A DNA stretch of 64,000 nt from Calditrichota bacterium (GCA_020637395.1 JACJWA010000001.1:1178001-1242000), one strand, 5' to 3'. Shown: positions 32,093-41,940, counted from the first letter of the stretch. Numbers and translations: made by a program. The notes: a model not told the origin generated them from the sequence alone.

Positions 32093-32563
32093 TTACCGTC
32101 CAATGAAGCGAAACAGAAGATAGCCGACTCCCAACCAGAGCGGAATGGCAAGCAAAAGCGCGTAGTTCACTCCGCGTACGGTTGAGAGATGTGATTGAAG
32201 CTCTATGGTCGAGAGTGCGCGATGCATCACGACCGCAAGCTGATCCATCTCCACCGGCTTGGGAAGAATATCGTATGCACCCAATCGAATGGCTTCTTTC
32301 GTCGTCTCAAGTGTCGCGAAGCCGGTCACCATGATGAAGAGCACCTTTGGATGGATTCTCTTTAACTCGGTAAGGAGCTCCATCCCGGACTTCTCCGGCA
32401 TCATGAAGTCCGAAACCACAAGATCAACCTTTTCCTTCAAGAAGATGTCCGTTCCTTCGCGAGCCGACTCCGCTTCGAGAACGGTATGACCGCGCGCCTC
32501 GATGAACTCGCGCAGCACTGCGCGATAGTCACGATCGTCGTCAATCAATAGGATTCGCGCCAT
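32093..32563 (-). CDS. Response regulator receiver domain with C-terminal membrane helix
   Basis: A 156-aa protein. The REC domain (residues 1-120) has the acidic pair in LLIDDD, phospho-acceptor Asp52 in VVSDFMMP, Thr in FIMVTGFA and Lys in ILPKPV, so it should be phosphorylatable. In place of a DNA-binding or enzymatic output there is a short linker and one hydrophobic helix (YALLLAIPLWLGVGYLLFRF) at the extreme C-terminus. This would anchor the receiver on the cytoplasmic face of the membrane. No histidine kinase gene is adjacent. Confidence 0.85.
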   Translation of the reverse strand: MARILLIDDDRDYRAVLREFIEARGHTVLEAESAREGTDIFLKEKVDLVVSDFMMPEKSGMELLTELKRIHPKVLFIMVTGFATLETTKEAIRLGAYDILPKPVEMDQLAVVMHRALSTIELQSHLSTVRGVNYALLLAIPLWLGVGYLLFRFIGR

Positions 32564-32589
32564 CCACCCCTCCCATGTTCGTTCTCCGC

Positions 32590-34131
32590 CTACAGCGGAA
32601 TGTTTCCGTGCTTCTTACGCGGGTTGCTGTCCACCTTGTTCTCAAGAAGCTCGAGCCCACTGATAATTCGCTGACGAGTCTCACGCGGATCAATGACTTC
32701 GTCCACGTAGCCGTAGGACGCGGCTTCAAACGGATTGGCAAAGAGAGTCGTGTATTCATCAACAAACTTCTTCTTGGCAGAATCCGGATCTTCTGATGCC
32801 GTGATTTCCTTTGCAAAGATGATCTCCACCGCGCCTTGCGCACCCATCACCGCAATCTCCGCCGTCGGCCACGCGAAGTTCATGTCGCCGCGAATATGCT
32901 TCGAGCTCATGACGTCGTAAGCTCCGCCGTAGGCCTTTCGAGTAATGACTGTGATCTTCGGGACGGTCGCTTCGCAATAGGCATATAGAAGTTTCGCACC
33001 ATTCACGATAATCCCGCCCCACTCCTGATCGGTACCCGGCAAGAAACCCGGCACATCCACAAAAGTCACCAACGGAATATTAAACGCATCGCAAAATCTG
33101 ACGAACCGTCCGCCCTTCCTCGATGAATTGATGTCCAGTACTCCCGCCAACACCGCAGGCTGATTGGCTATGATTCCCACCGGACGTCCCGCGAACATCG
33201 CAAACCCGACGACAATGTTTTCCGCCCAGTCCTTGTGGACTTCGAGGAATGAATCCGCATCCACAACACGCGTGATGACTTCTTTGATGTCATATGGTTT
33301 GGTCGGCTCAGCGGGTATGATCGAGTCCAGAGATTCGTCAATCGCCGGCTGCTGCGGAGGAAGCTTGCGCGGGGGATCCTCCTGATTGTTCTGCGGCATG
33401 TAGCTCAGAAGTTGTCGAATGGTCAACAAACAATGAGCTTCATTGGGACAGGCAAAGTGTGCGACGCCCGATTTCGTGGCGTGCGTGTTTGCGCCGCCAA
33501 GGTCCTCGCTTGAAATGTCCTCGTGCGTGACGGTCTTGACGACTTTGGGGCCCGTCACGAACATGTTACTTGTCCCCTCCACCATCAAGGTGAAGTCCGT
33601 GATCGCCGGACTGTACACCGCGCCGCCCGCGCAGGGTCCCATGATCGCGGAAATCTGCGGCACGACACCGGACGCGAGAGTGTTGCGCAAAAAGATGTCG
33701 GCATACGCACCCAATGAAACGACGCCTTCCTGCACTCGCGCGCCGCCGGAATCATTCAATCCAATGACGGGCGTACCGGTCTTCATCGCAAGATCCATGA
33801 TCTTGCAGATCTTCTTTCCGTGCGCTTCGGCGAGTGATCCGCCAAACGCTGTGAAATCTTGTGCAAACACATACACAAGTCGTCCGCTGATCTTGCCATA
33901 GCCCGTCACGACGCCGTCGCCATAGACAATCTGCTTGTCCAATCCGAATTGGCTCGAACGATGTGTTACTAACGCGTCAATTTCAATGAATGTACCAGGA
34001 TCAAGCAGGATGTCCAGCCGCTCGCGGGCTGTCATCTTGCCTTTCTTGTGCTGCGCTTCAATACGTTTTTCGCCGCCTCCCTGTTTGGAAAGCCCTCGGC
34101 GATTTGTTAGTTCTTCAAATTTGTTCTTCAT
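32590..34131 (-). CDS. Acyl-CoA (propionyl-/acetyl-CoA) carboxylase, carboxyltransferase subunit
   Basis: A 513-aa biotin-dependent carboxyltransferase of the PccB/MmdA family, with both crotonase-like halves. NDSGGARVQEGV is the acyl-CoA oxyanion site in the N-terminal half, and VDVPGFLPGTDQEWGGII with KAYGGAYDVM lies in the C-terminal half. It could serve propionyl-CoA carboxylase or methylmalonyl-CoA decarboxylase. The mutase at 62762 and the biotin ligase at 61977 fit a methylmalonyl-CoA route. The ATG at 34131 has AAGGA 6 bases upstream; upstream in-frame codons have no such support. Confidence 0.93.
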   Translation of the reverse strand: MKNKFEELTNRRGLSKQGGGEKRIEAQHKKGKMTARERLDILLDPGTFIEIDALVTHRSSQFGLDKQIVYGDGVVTGYGKISGRLVYVFAQDFTAFGGSLAEAHGKKICKIMDLAMKTGTPVIGLNDSGGARVQEGVVSLGAYADIFLRNTLASGVVPQISAIMGPCAGGAVYSPAITDFTLMVEGTSNMFVTGPKVVKTVTHEDISSEDLGGANTHATKSGVAHFACPNEAHCLLTIRQLLSYMPQNNQEDPPRKLPPQQPAIDESLDSIIPAEPTKPYDIKEVITRVVDADSFLEVHKDWAENIVVGFAMFAGRPVGIIANQPAVLAGVLDINSSRKGGRFVRFCDAFNIPLVTFVDVPGFLPGTDQEWGGIIVNGAKLLYAYCEATVPKITVITRKAYGGAYDVMSSKHIRGDMNFAWPTAEIAVMGAQGAVEIIFAKEITASEDPDSAKKKFVDEYTTLFANPFEAASYGYVDEVIDPRETRQRIISGLELLENKVDSNPRKKHGNIPL

Positions 34132-34139
34132 AAATGTCC

Positions 34140-36311
34140 TTATAGCATGCCGCTTCGTTTGCGAAGCAGCCATTCAACGGCCAGCAAACCAATCAGTATC
34201 CAAAGCAACAAGGGGCGATTCCACAATGGAATCTCGCGCGAGTTTTCGACCACACGCCCGGAAAGCTCCAGCCCCGAAAAAAGTGAATCAGGATTTTCGG
34301 CGGTTACGAACAAACCGCCTGAGTTCTTGGCAATCGCCGCCAGAACATCGTAACGTGCGCGCGACTCCAACCACTCGGGATTGAATGCCTCCACAACCAG
34401 AGATCCCCGGTCCTTGCCAAGCGTATCTTCGTTTGCAACGGCACTTCCCGTGAACGAGTAGTCCCCGGAACCCCAGGGAACAAACTCACCTTCGTACAGC
34501 CCGTTTCCGCGGCCGATCAATGGAATTCGCTCCGTACGCTCAGCGGCGGAAACCTCCACCAGCACCTTCGCGTTGTCCTCCGGCGCCAAGTCCTCTCCAT
34601 AAACCTGTCCCTGAAGTCTGACCGTTTCGCCTTCGCTGTACACTTTCTTGTCCGAAGAAATCTTGACCAACTGCTCATCCGTCGGTGCAAGAAGCCAGGA
34701 GCTAAGGCGAGAGAGCAGCTCAGAATAGAATCCGTGCCCGGACTCATGCTTGGCCATGCCCAGTTTCCAGCGAAACGTCTCATGTACAGTTATGCAAACA
34801 CTGCGGGCTCGATTTACATCAGAGAGAATCAACGCGGGACTTCCCGGTAGCTCAGGCGTCAGTTCCGAGACAAACTCCGCGGCAACCACGGCAAATGGCT
34901 TCGCCTTTACTGTTCCCATTGCGCCCAACACAGGGGGCAAGGCAGACCAATCGGCGGGCAAAGCTCCGCGAGAAGACAGCGCTGCATGCGAGTTGCTGGA
35001 TTTCAAGATCACGGATGAGAATCCTGACTGCACAGAAAGCTCAACCGGCAGTCTATCTGCGATGCGTTCCAGTCTCCTGCCAGAAACTTCTTCGCCAAGC
35101 AGAATCAGCATCGGAATGCGGTCTCGATTGATTCGGTTCGCGACGCTGTTCCATCCGGCCTCCGGCGTTGCGCTTGTAGGATAGTTGACAAGCACAAACA
35201 AATCCGCATTCTCAATCGCTTCGTCCGCGTTCTTGCCACCGCCAATGAAACCGATCTTGCTTTCAACGAGTGCAGTGACTTCAAGTGTGGTATCATGGCC
35301 CATCGTCTGCAACAGCGAAGTCAAATCCGCGGACGGTGCCCCAGCCAAAACGAGAACCTTGAAACGTGAATCGAGCACACGAATGATGCGAGACCGGCGG
35401 TTGTCACCCGCAGTGAGCTCGCCCGGCACGGAATCCAGGATTGCGGTGACGCGCTGGTCGCCTTTCCGATCCGCAGCAAACTGTGCTTCAAATGTCTGCT
35501 CGTCCGCATTGCCGGAAAAGCTCAATTCCTGATCAAGAAGTGTGCGTGACTGAGAATCCACGATTCGGAGTCGGCTTCGCTGCCCGGAAAGTCCAGTCGC
35601 CCGAACACGGACTCGAACCGGAACCGAGGACCCCGCATAGGCAACGTCGTTCGTGAAAAGCTCCGCGACGAGCAAGTCCTTGCGTTGAGTCGTGTCGCCA
35701 ACTCCAACCGTAAAGATTGGCACTCCAGAAGTGGAGGCGACGCGCTCAGGAGAAGGTCCCGAGTTTTGCGCTCCATCGCTGACCAGCACGATTGCGCCAA
35801 TATCTTCACCGCTGACTTCGCGCAGCGCTCCCGACCAACCGTCCGCCGGATTCGTTCCGATCAACGAAGGTGTTGATGTCGAGACTGAATCAAGTGTCGA
35901 AGCAATTGCGGAATCCCCAAACGCAAAAACGCGGAGTTGGTCCGCGCGTTCCAAATCGCGCAGCCGGGGCTCGCGAAGAAAGTTTTTTGCCGCCGAGTCG
36001 CGAACGACTCCCTTGTCCTCAAGTGCCAGCGAAGCCGATCTATCCACAAGAAGCAAGACTTTGGCATGTTCCTCGTTCCGATCTGTCCAACCCACCACCG
36101 GCTCGAAGAGGAAGAAGAGAATCAACATCAGAGCTAGCGCTCGCAGGACAAACAAGATGCGCCTGCGAAGCACAGACACCGGCGGAAGGGTCTGTTTATT
36201 AACCAGGAATGCCACGACCGCAAGGAGCAGCGCTCCCAACAGGAAGTACAGATATGGCAGTCCAAACGATATTCCGCGAATCAAGAGTAAGCTGGTGTTC
36301 AGTATTAGCAA
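34140..36311 (-). CDS. VWA-domain membrane protein
   Basis: A 723-aa protein. Two membrane helices come first (LPYLYFLLGALLLAVVAFLV; ILFVLRALALMLILFFLFEP). Next is a von Willebrand A domain (residues 80-215) with the metal site DRSAS and VLVSDGAQNSG. Beta-sandwich segments and a glutamine-amidotransferase-like region around 330-560 follow, and a C-terminal helix (LLLWILIGLLAVEWLL) ends the protein. Large proteins of this architecture are common in FCB-type genomes and are poorly characterised. The start is uncertain: TTG at 36311 overlaps tsaD by 7 bases, and a later TTG (36284) is possible. Confidence 0.8.
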   Translation of the reverse strand: MLILNTSLLLIRGISFGLPYLYFLLGALLLAVVAFLVNKQTLPPVSVLRRRILFVLRALALMLILFFLFEPVVGWTDRNEEHAKVLLLVDRSASLALEDKGVVRDSAAKNFLREPRLRDLERADQLRVFAFGDSAIASTLDSVSTSTPSLIGTNPADGWSGALREVSGEDIGAIVLVSDGAQNSGPSPERVASTSGVPIFTVGVGDTTQRKDLLVAELFTNDVAYAGSSVPVRVRVRATGLSGQRSRLRIVDSQSRTLLDQELSFSGNADEQTFEAQFAADRKGDQRVTAILDSVPGELTAGDNRRSRIIRVLDSRFKVLVLAGAPSADLTSLLQTMGHDTTLEVTALVESKIGFIGGGKNADEAIENADLFVLVNYPTSATPEAGWNSVANRINRDRIPMLILLGEEVSGRRLERIADRLPVELSVQSGFSSVILKSSNSHAALSSRGALPADWSALPPVLGAMGTVKAKPFAVVAAEFVSELTPELPGSPALILSDVNRARSVCITVHETFRWKLGMAKHESGHGFYSELLSRLSSWLLAPTDEQLVKISSDKKVYSEGETVRLQGQVYGEDLAPEDNAKVLVEVSAAERTERIPLIGRGNGLYEGEFVPWGSGDYSFTGSAVANEDTLGKDRGSLVVEAFNPEWLESRARYDVLAAIAKNSGGLFVTAENPDSLFSGLELSGRVVENSREIPLWNRPLLLWILIGLLAVEWLLRKRSGML

Positions 36312-37327
36312 TTGCGATTCGAGACTGTATTCAATTCAGAAAGGGGCCAGCGTGGTCTGACCTTGGAGTCTGCCATTCCATGACCGCGAGACAAGTGCTT
36401 TGCCGCGACGTAGCCTACCATGGCGGCGTTGTCCGCGCAATACTTCATGGGCGGAACGGCGAGCGGCACTCCAAACTCCTCGGCGATGTTCTGCAATCCG
36501 CTTCGCAATTCGCTGTTAGCTGCCACTCCTCCGGCTGCTGCCAAAGTCCTGATGTGACGGCCAACAAATGCCAGACGGACTTTCTCGAGAGCGGACTGAA
36601 TCGCGGCGCGCTGAAATGAAGCGATCAAATCATTCCGCAAAGGTGCAGAAAAATATTCAGAACTTGTATTCACAAGATTCGATACCGCGGTCTTCAGACC
36701 CGAATAGCTGAAATCCAAGCTCTTGTCGCGCATGGCAATCGGGAGAGCCACTGCATTTGAATTGCCCTGCTGTGCGAGTGCGTCCATTTCAGCGCCGGCC
36801 GGAAAGGAAAGGCCAAGCAATTTGCCTACTTTATCGTAGGCCTCGCCCAACGCGTCGTCGCGAGTCTGGCCGAGAATCTCATAGTCACGAAAATCACGCA
36901 CAAGGATCAGCAGCGTGTGGCCGCCGCTGACCAACAAAACAAGCATAGGAAGATTCGCCGGCTCGCGTTCCAGTTCCACGGACCAGAGGTGAGCTTCCAT
37001 ATGATGCACGGCCACGAAAGGAGTATTAAGCGCAAGCGCAAGTCCGGAAGCGTAGTGATAGCCCACCAGAAGCGAACCAACAAGCCCCGGACCGCACGTA
37101 GCGGCCACTGCGTCCATGTCAGAAAGATCAAGGTTTGCCGCAGACAATGCGCGTAGCACCACGTCATCCTGAAGTTCAAGGTGCGAGCGTCCCGCAAGCT
37201 CTGGCACTACTCCACCCCAGCTCTGGTGTACCGACTGCGTGACCGTGACCAACGAACGAATCTCGCGGCCTTCAAGAATCGCGGCCGAGTTCTCATCGCA
37301 ACTTGATTCTACGGCCAGGATGCGCAC
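36305..37327 (-). CDS. tsaD: tRNA N6-adenosine threonylcarbamoyltransferase
   Basis: A 340-aa Kae1/TsaD ATPase that transfers the threonylcarbamoyl group to A37 of ANN-decoding tRNAs. HHMEAH is the Fe/Zn motif near residue 110. LVSGGHT, GEAYDKVGKLLGL and the C-terminal GGVAANSELR phosphate loop are present. The start is GTG and overlaps the aldolase stop by one base (TAGTG). The partner enzyme TsaC is encoded at 50754; TsaB and TsaE are not in the window. Confidence 0.97.
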   Translation of the reverse strand: MRILAVESSCDENSAAILEGREIRSLVTVTQSVHQSWGGVVPELAGRSHLELQDDVVLRALSAANLDLSDMDAVAATCGPGLVGSLLVGYHYASGLALALNTPFVAVHHMEAHLWSVELEREPANLPMLVLLVSGGHTLLILVRDFRDYEILGQTRDDALGEAYDKVGKLLGLSFPAGAEMDALAQQGNSNAVALPIAMRDKSLDFSYSGLKTAVSNLVNTSSEYFSAPLRNDLIASFQRAAIQSALEKVRLAFVGRHIRTLAAAGGVAANSELRSGLQNIAEEFGVPLAVPPMKYCADNAAMVGYVAAKHLSRGHGMADSKVRPRWPLSELNTVSNRNC

Positions 37328-37890
37328 TATGCCAGCAGAACCTTAGTTTCCAATTCTATCCTTGCCAGAAGTTCGGCGCGCTCAAGCCTGTGGAGTGCTT
37401 CCCGAACGGACTTTCCAACCGTCGCCACACCATGCTTCTCCAAGAGCAGAACTCCCGCGCCTTGACCTCGTTCGACGGCGAGTTTTCCCAGCTCCGCCGT
37501 TCCAGGCTCCACGAACGGTATCAGCGCGATGCCGCCGAGAGTCATCTCCGCTTCGATCAGCAACTTCGTATTCGGAACCTGCCCTATTGCCGCAAACGCG
37601 CCCAGATGCGGAGCATGGACATGAAGAACGGATTGCACTTCCGGGTTCGCATTGTACAGCGCGCGATGCAAAGGCCACTCTGTGGAGGCGTCCGCGGGAG
37701 TTTCCTCGTCCAATTCAATCACGATCAGATCCGACGCCGTCAAGGACCGCTTTTCCACTCCCCGGCGCGTGACCAAAACCTGGGAGGAACCGACTCGTGC
37801 AGAAAAGTTTCCGTCTGTCGCAGTAAGACATCCCGCTGCCGCGAGTACCCGCGCCGCGTGAAGCAGTTCATGAGATGCCCCGTCCAACAC
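37327..37890 (-). CDS. Class II aldolase/adducin family protein
   Basis: A 187-aa zinc aldolase fold. The zinc ligands are visible as HVHAPH (about residues 93-98) and the later His in LLEKHGV. The acid is Glu in ADASTEWPLH, and ATDGNFSAR is the phosphate-binding loop. Members include L-fuculose-phosphate aldolase and methylthioribulose-phosphate dehydratase; sequence alone does not separate them here. The start is a GTG, or the TTG next to it. It lies between serS and tsaD. Confidence 0.85.
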   Translation of the reverse strand: MLDGASHELLHAARVLAAAGCLTATDGNFSARVGSSQVLVTRRGVEKRSLTASDLIVIELDEETPADASTEWPLHRALYNANPEVQSVLHVHAPHLGAFAAIGQVPNTKLLIEAEMTLGGIALIPFVEPGTAELGKLAVERGQGAGVLLLEKHGVATVGKSVREALHRLERAELLARIELETKVLLA

Positions 37891-37892
37891 CG

Positions 37893-39176
37893 CTATCTTG
37901 CTCCGCCCGGTGTCATCAGTCCGAACCCCGTGTACTTCTTCAACACATCCGGAACACTTACGGTTCCGTCATCATTCTGGTATGTCTCCAGCATGGCCAC
38001 AAGAAGCCGCGGCGTCGCCAACCCGGAACCATTTAGAGTGTGAACGTAGTCCGTCTTGCCCGTGTCTGTCCTGCGGAACTTGATGTTGGCGCGGCGCGCC
38101 TGGAACGATTCGAAATTCGAGCAGGAAGACACTTCCAGCCATCTTGCCTCGCCGGGCGACCAAATCTCAATGTCGTAGCACTTCGCGGCCCCAAAGCCCA
38201 TATCCCCCGCACAGAGCAGCACCTGGCGGTAATGAATCCCCAGCACTTCCAGCAAGTCTGTGGCGTCCTTGGTCAAGGCCTCGTGTTCTTGATAAGAGTC
38301 TTCAGGCCGACAGAACTTCACCATTTCAACTTTGTCGAACTGATGCAGCCTCAAGAATCCTCGAGTGTCCTTTCCGTACGACCCCGCTTCCCGGCGGAAG
38401 CAGGGAGTGTAACCGCAATAGCAGATCGGAAGCGTGGACTCGGGCAATATCTCGTCCCGGTGAAGATTCGTAATCGGAACTTCGGCGGTCGGGATCAAGT
38501 ATAGATCGTCATTCTTGCAGCGATACAGGTCGTCCTCAAACTTGGGAAGCTGCCCCGTGCCTGTCATGCTTTCCGGATTCACCAGGAATGGCACAGACAC
38601 TTCGGTGTACGTGCCGCGTTCACGGTGAAAATCCAGGAAGAAGTTGATCAGAGAGCGCTCGACGACCGCACCGGCCGCCTTGAACACCGGATAGCCGCTG
38701 CCCGCTATTTTTGTTCCACGTTCGAAATCGAAGATTCCAAGATTTCTTCCCAACTCCAAATGATCCTTTGGAGTGAATTCGAAACTCGGTTTCTTGCCCC
38801 ACTCCCTCACAACAATATTATCGTCAGCAGTTCTGCCCGGCGGAACGGACTCGTGTGGCAAGTTCGGAATCTGCATCAGTCGGGATTGAACTTCAGCGTC
38901 CACAGCCTTTAGCTCTTCGTCTCCACTTGCGATGGAGTCGCCAATTCCCCGGCTCTCATCCTTTAACGCGGTCACAGTCTCGCCGCGCTTCGATGCCTCC
39001 GCGATCTCCCGACTCAACTCGTTTCGCCGCGCCTTAAGCGCGTTTGTATTCTCGATCAGGGCCCGTCGCTTGCGATCAAGTTCGACCAGTCCGTCCAGAA
39101 GGTCCGATTGCCCACGAAGTTCCAGCAAGCGCCGGGCTTCAGCCTCATTGTCGCGAATAATCCTAATATCTATCAT
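37893..39176 (-). CDS. serS: Seryl-tRNA synthetase
   Basis: A 427-aa class II synthetase. The N-terminal antiparallel coiled-coil arm (residues 25-105) binds the tRNA-Ser long variable arm. Motif 2 is CFRREAGSYGKDTRGFLRLHQF and motif 3 lies near LNGSGLATPRLLVAMLE. Standard length. Starts 10 bases after the sugar-transferase gene. Confidence 0.98.
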   Translation of the reverse strand: MIDIRIIRDNEAEARRLLELRGQSDLLDGLVELDRKRRALIENTNALKARRNELSREIAEASKRGETVTALKDESRGIGDSIASGDEELKAVDAEVQSRLMQIPNLPHESVPPGRTADDNIVVREWGKKPSFEFTPKDHLELGRNLGIFDFERGTKIAGSGYPVFKAAGAVVERSLINFFLDFHRERGTYTEVSVPFLVNPESMTGTGQLPKFEDDLYRCKNDDLYLIPTAEVPITNLHRDEILPESTLPICYCGYTPCFRREAGSYGKDTRGFLRLHQFDKVEMVKFCRPEDSYQEHEALTKDATDLLEVLGIHYRQVLLCAGDMGFGAAKCYDIEIWSPGEARWLEVSSCSNFESFQARRANIKFRRTDTGKTDYVHTLNGSGLATPRLLVAMLETYQNDDGTVSVPDVLKKYTGFGLMTPGGAR

Positions 39177-39186
39177 CCGTAGATTC

Positions 39187-40569
39187 TTATCCTTCGCCTC
39201 GCAGTACGACGAACATTGTCATGAAAAGAATTTTCATATCAAGCAGTAGTGACATATTCTCGATGTAATACATGTCCATTTGTAGTTTCAGCTCGGGTGC
39301 GACCTGCGTCGCATCATAACGTAACTGAACTTGAGCCCACCCGGTCATTCCCGGTCGCACATTCAATCTGCGAGCGTACAGCGGCGTACGGCGCTCGAAC
39401 TCGCTGACGAATTCCGGGCGCTCGGGGCGGGGTCCAACCAGACTCATATGTCCGCGCAATACATTGAGCAGCTGCGGAAGTTCGTCAATCCGCATGGCAC
39501 GGAGCACTTTGCCAACCTTGGTCACGCGCGGATCATTTCTCACGGCAAGGACAGGTCCGCTCTGCTGCTCCGCGTTCGGAATCATCGTTCGAAACTTGAG
39601 GATGAAAAATCCGCGCCCCATTTCACCGACCCGAAGCTGAGTATAGAAAACGGGACGACCGGTATCCAAAATCACGAGAATCATCGCGACAAGCCAGAGC
39701 GGCGACGTCAGAATCAAGAGGAGCAATGAAGCAACGATGTCAAACACACGCTTCAGCGCGCGTTCGATTTGCGTCAGCAGCTCAGCGCGAATCTCCACCA
39801 TGAGCTGGCCATGCTGACCAATTGGACGAACATATCCCAGCAGTTCCTGATACTGCTGGGACGGTAGAAACTGTCTGACCGGAAACTCCCCAAGCAGAAG
39901 CACGACTCGGCGCAGCATTTGCTCTTTCCCGTCGCCAAGCGCGACATAGACTAACTCATAGTTGTTCTCTGTCAGCTCGCGGCGAATCTGTGTGACACCG
40001 CCCTTGAACTCTCGTCGGTCGGCATACGCCCTATCGTCACTGAGAATTCCAATGAGGTCCGCGCCAATATCCGTCCGCTGCTCAAGAAAGCGAAGCGTAT
40101 TCTCCAATTGCGGTCCGGAACCAATCACCAGCGTACGAAGCCTGCCAATTCCTCGGTAACGTAACTCCTGTAAGATTGTAAGCAGAGCCAATCTCGTCGC
40201 AGCGGAGCCGGCCAAAACCACTATGCCGTAAGACAGCAGGACTATTCGTGTGGTTGGGAAAGGGTTGGAAGGATCGAAGGTCAGCAGGAAAATCAGAATG
40301 CAGCCGTAGAGTGCCGCTTGGGCGCAGCGTGCCAGCACAATCGCTCGCGACTGCAGCGGGTCAATGCGATACATCCCGAAGACAGAAAAGAACAAGTGCC
40401 AGAAAGCGCTGACGATCAGACTGGGAACGATCATGTCTTCAAAGGTGAAGATGACCGGATTGGCAAACTGACCTGTCTTGAATCTCCACCAGTACACTCC
40501 GAGAAACGCCATCTCGAGCAGTGTGAAGTCCAGAAGAAACTGAAGTGCTCGCAGCCAAAATCGTCGCAT
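39187..40569 (-). CDS. Exopolysaccharide polyprenyl glycosylphosphotransferase
   Basis: A 460-aa initiating glycosyltransferase of the WcaJ/WbaP class. Four to five membrane helices (residues 10-125), a CoA-binding-like central domain (LRTLVIGSGPQLENTLRFL) and the bacterial sugar-transferase domain from about 265 (KRVFDIVASLLLLILTSPLW, then FKFRTM-type FILKFRTMIPNAE and ELPQLLNVLRGHMSLVGPRPE) are visible. It attaches a sugar phosphate to undecaprenyl phosphate to start a polysaccharide repeat. It forms an envelope-glycan block with the two genes upstream. Confidence 0.95.
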   Translation of the reverse strand: MRRFWLRALQFLLDFTLLEMAFLGVYWWRFKTGQFANPVIFTFEDMIVPSLIVSAFWHLFFSVFGMYRIDPLQSRAIVLARCAQAALYGCILIFLLTFDPSNPFPTTRIVLLSYGIVVLAGSAATRLALLTILQELRYRGIGRLRTLVIGSGPQLENTLRFLEQRTDIGADLIGILSDDRAYADRREFKGGVTQIRRELTENNYELVYVALGDGKEQMLRRVVLLLGEFPVRQFLPSQQYQELLGYVRPIGQHGQLMVEIRAELLTQIERALKRVFDIVASLLLLILTSPLWLVAMILVILDTGRPVFYTQLRVGEMGRGFFILKFRTMIPNAEQQSGPVLAVRNDPRVTKVGKVLRAMRIDELPQLLNVLRGHMSLVGPRPERPEFVSEFERRTPLYARRLNVRPGMTGWAQVQLRYDATQVAPELKLQMDMYYIENMSLLLDMKILFMTMFVVLRGEG

Positions 40570-40590
40570 TCTTTTCCTGGAACGCTCCGA

Positions 40591-41937
40591 TTAGATTCGG
40601 CCGGCAACTTGACCGGACGTGGTCACTAGCTCTCCATCGCGTCTCTGACGAAGCAGACCTAACATAGCAATCAATGTGAAAAGCGTCCAAAAGGGAACAA
40701 AAGAGGTGCCGGACAACGTGTTTAGGCAGAACGCGGCGGACACAAGGCTCGCACGAAATCCTGCATTTAGCAGTTGCAGTGTATCCCTGCGGTCCACGTT
40801 CCAGTCCCTCCACGATAGCTTACGCATAACAAGCCACCAGCAAAGAAAGAACAGCACGAGACCAATCAATCCGCCATTCACAGCTACATCTATGAATGTG
40901 TTGTGAGCGAATACGCCATATTGCAATTGAGGCAGGATGTAGGTCACTCGATGATCATATACTCCCATGCCCAAACCCCAAATGGGGCTTTCCTGGAATA
41001 GCTTGATTCCCGACAGAATGAGGTTGCTGCGCTCACTGGTGGACGCGTCTCCGGTGACCAACGCTGCAACCCTGCCAAACAGATCAAACGGTGCAACGAG
41101 AACCAGCAAAGCAATGAAAGTTCCAAACACCAAGAGAAGCTGCCAACGACGCCTCTCAATGCCCAGCATCAATACGACCACGATCGCAGCACCAATCAAG
41201 CCGCCGCGCGAAAGGGATATCATGATCGCGACAATTGAGCCTACTGCCGCGAGCATCATAAATCCTCTGATCCTGAACGGCAACTGGCTACGCCAAAGAG
41301 CGATGACCGCACCCAGAAAGAACACGAGAGTGATGGACATAATATTCGGGTCCATCCAGTGCCCGTAGAAGCGCGAGGATTCGATGTTCGTAACGGCACT
41401 CGCGACTTGGTCCGCAACACCCGAGACATAAAACTCATAGGCTGTTTTCACGGCGGACACAGCTGTGAAGATCATTCCCGCCGCGGCGCCTATCATGAAT
41501 CCCAGGAGATCTTCTTCGCTGGCGACAAGTTCATGAAGAACCGCAATGGCAAGCAGCACTCGGTACATGAGCTTCCAGTCGTAGAACAGCAGCGAGTCAG
41601 ACCACAGTGCCGATGCCTGAAACCACACGGCAAATGCAATGATTGCAAGATAGAATGACGTGTAGGTGATGCGCGTGTCGTGTGAAAAGAGCTTTCTGGC
41701 AACGACGATCAATAGCATGGCTCCGAACAGCGCCGAAGTCGAACCCGGAACGAACTCCGCAATGTTCGAAAGCTGCGTGAATCCAATCAACGCCGTTCCG
41801 ATCACAGGGTACCGAAAGACCGCCAAACCAATCAGCCCTGCCAGCAGGGCCGCGGCGATGATCAGAGCACGGCCCCAGAACATCCCGATCGCCAACAATA
41901 GAATGATGATCAAACCTGCGGCCAGACCCACAAGCAT
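40591..41937 (-). CDS. O-antigen ligase / polymerase family membrane protein
   Basis: A 448-aa polytopic protein with about ten to twelve helices. A large periplasmic loop holds LFQESPIWGLGMGVYDHRV and HNTFIDVAVNGGLIGLVLFF, the Wzy_C/WaaL signature (pattern GxGxG ... HNxxL). Whether it polymerises repeats (Wzy) or ligates them to lipid A (WaaL) cannot be told. A 9-bp hairpin ends 3 bases before the ATG. Confidence 0.88.
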   Translation of the reverse strand: MLVGLAAGLIIILLLAIGMFWGRALIIAAALLAGLIGLAVFRYPVIGTALIGFTQLSNIAEFVPGSTSALFGAMLLIVVARKLFSHDTRITYTSFYLAIIAFAVWFQASALWSDSLLFYDWKLMYRVLLAIAVLHELVASEEDLLGFMIGAAAGMIFTAVSAVKTAYEFYVSGVADQVASAVTNIESSRFYGHWMDPNIMSITLVFFLGAVIALWRSQLPFRIRGFMMLAAVGSIVAIMISLSRGGLIGAAIVVVLMLGIERRRWQLLLVFGTFIALLVLVAPFDLFGRVAALVTGDASTSERSNLILSGIKLFQESPIWGLGMGVYDHRVTYILPQLQYGVFAHNTFIDVAVNGGLIGLVLFFLCWWLVMRKLSWRDWNVDRRDTLQLLNAGFRASLVSAAFCLNTLSGTSFVPFWTLFTLIAMLGLLRQRRDGELVTTSGQVAGRI

Positions 41938-41940
41938 TTG

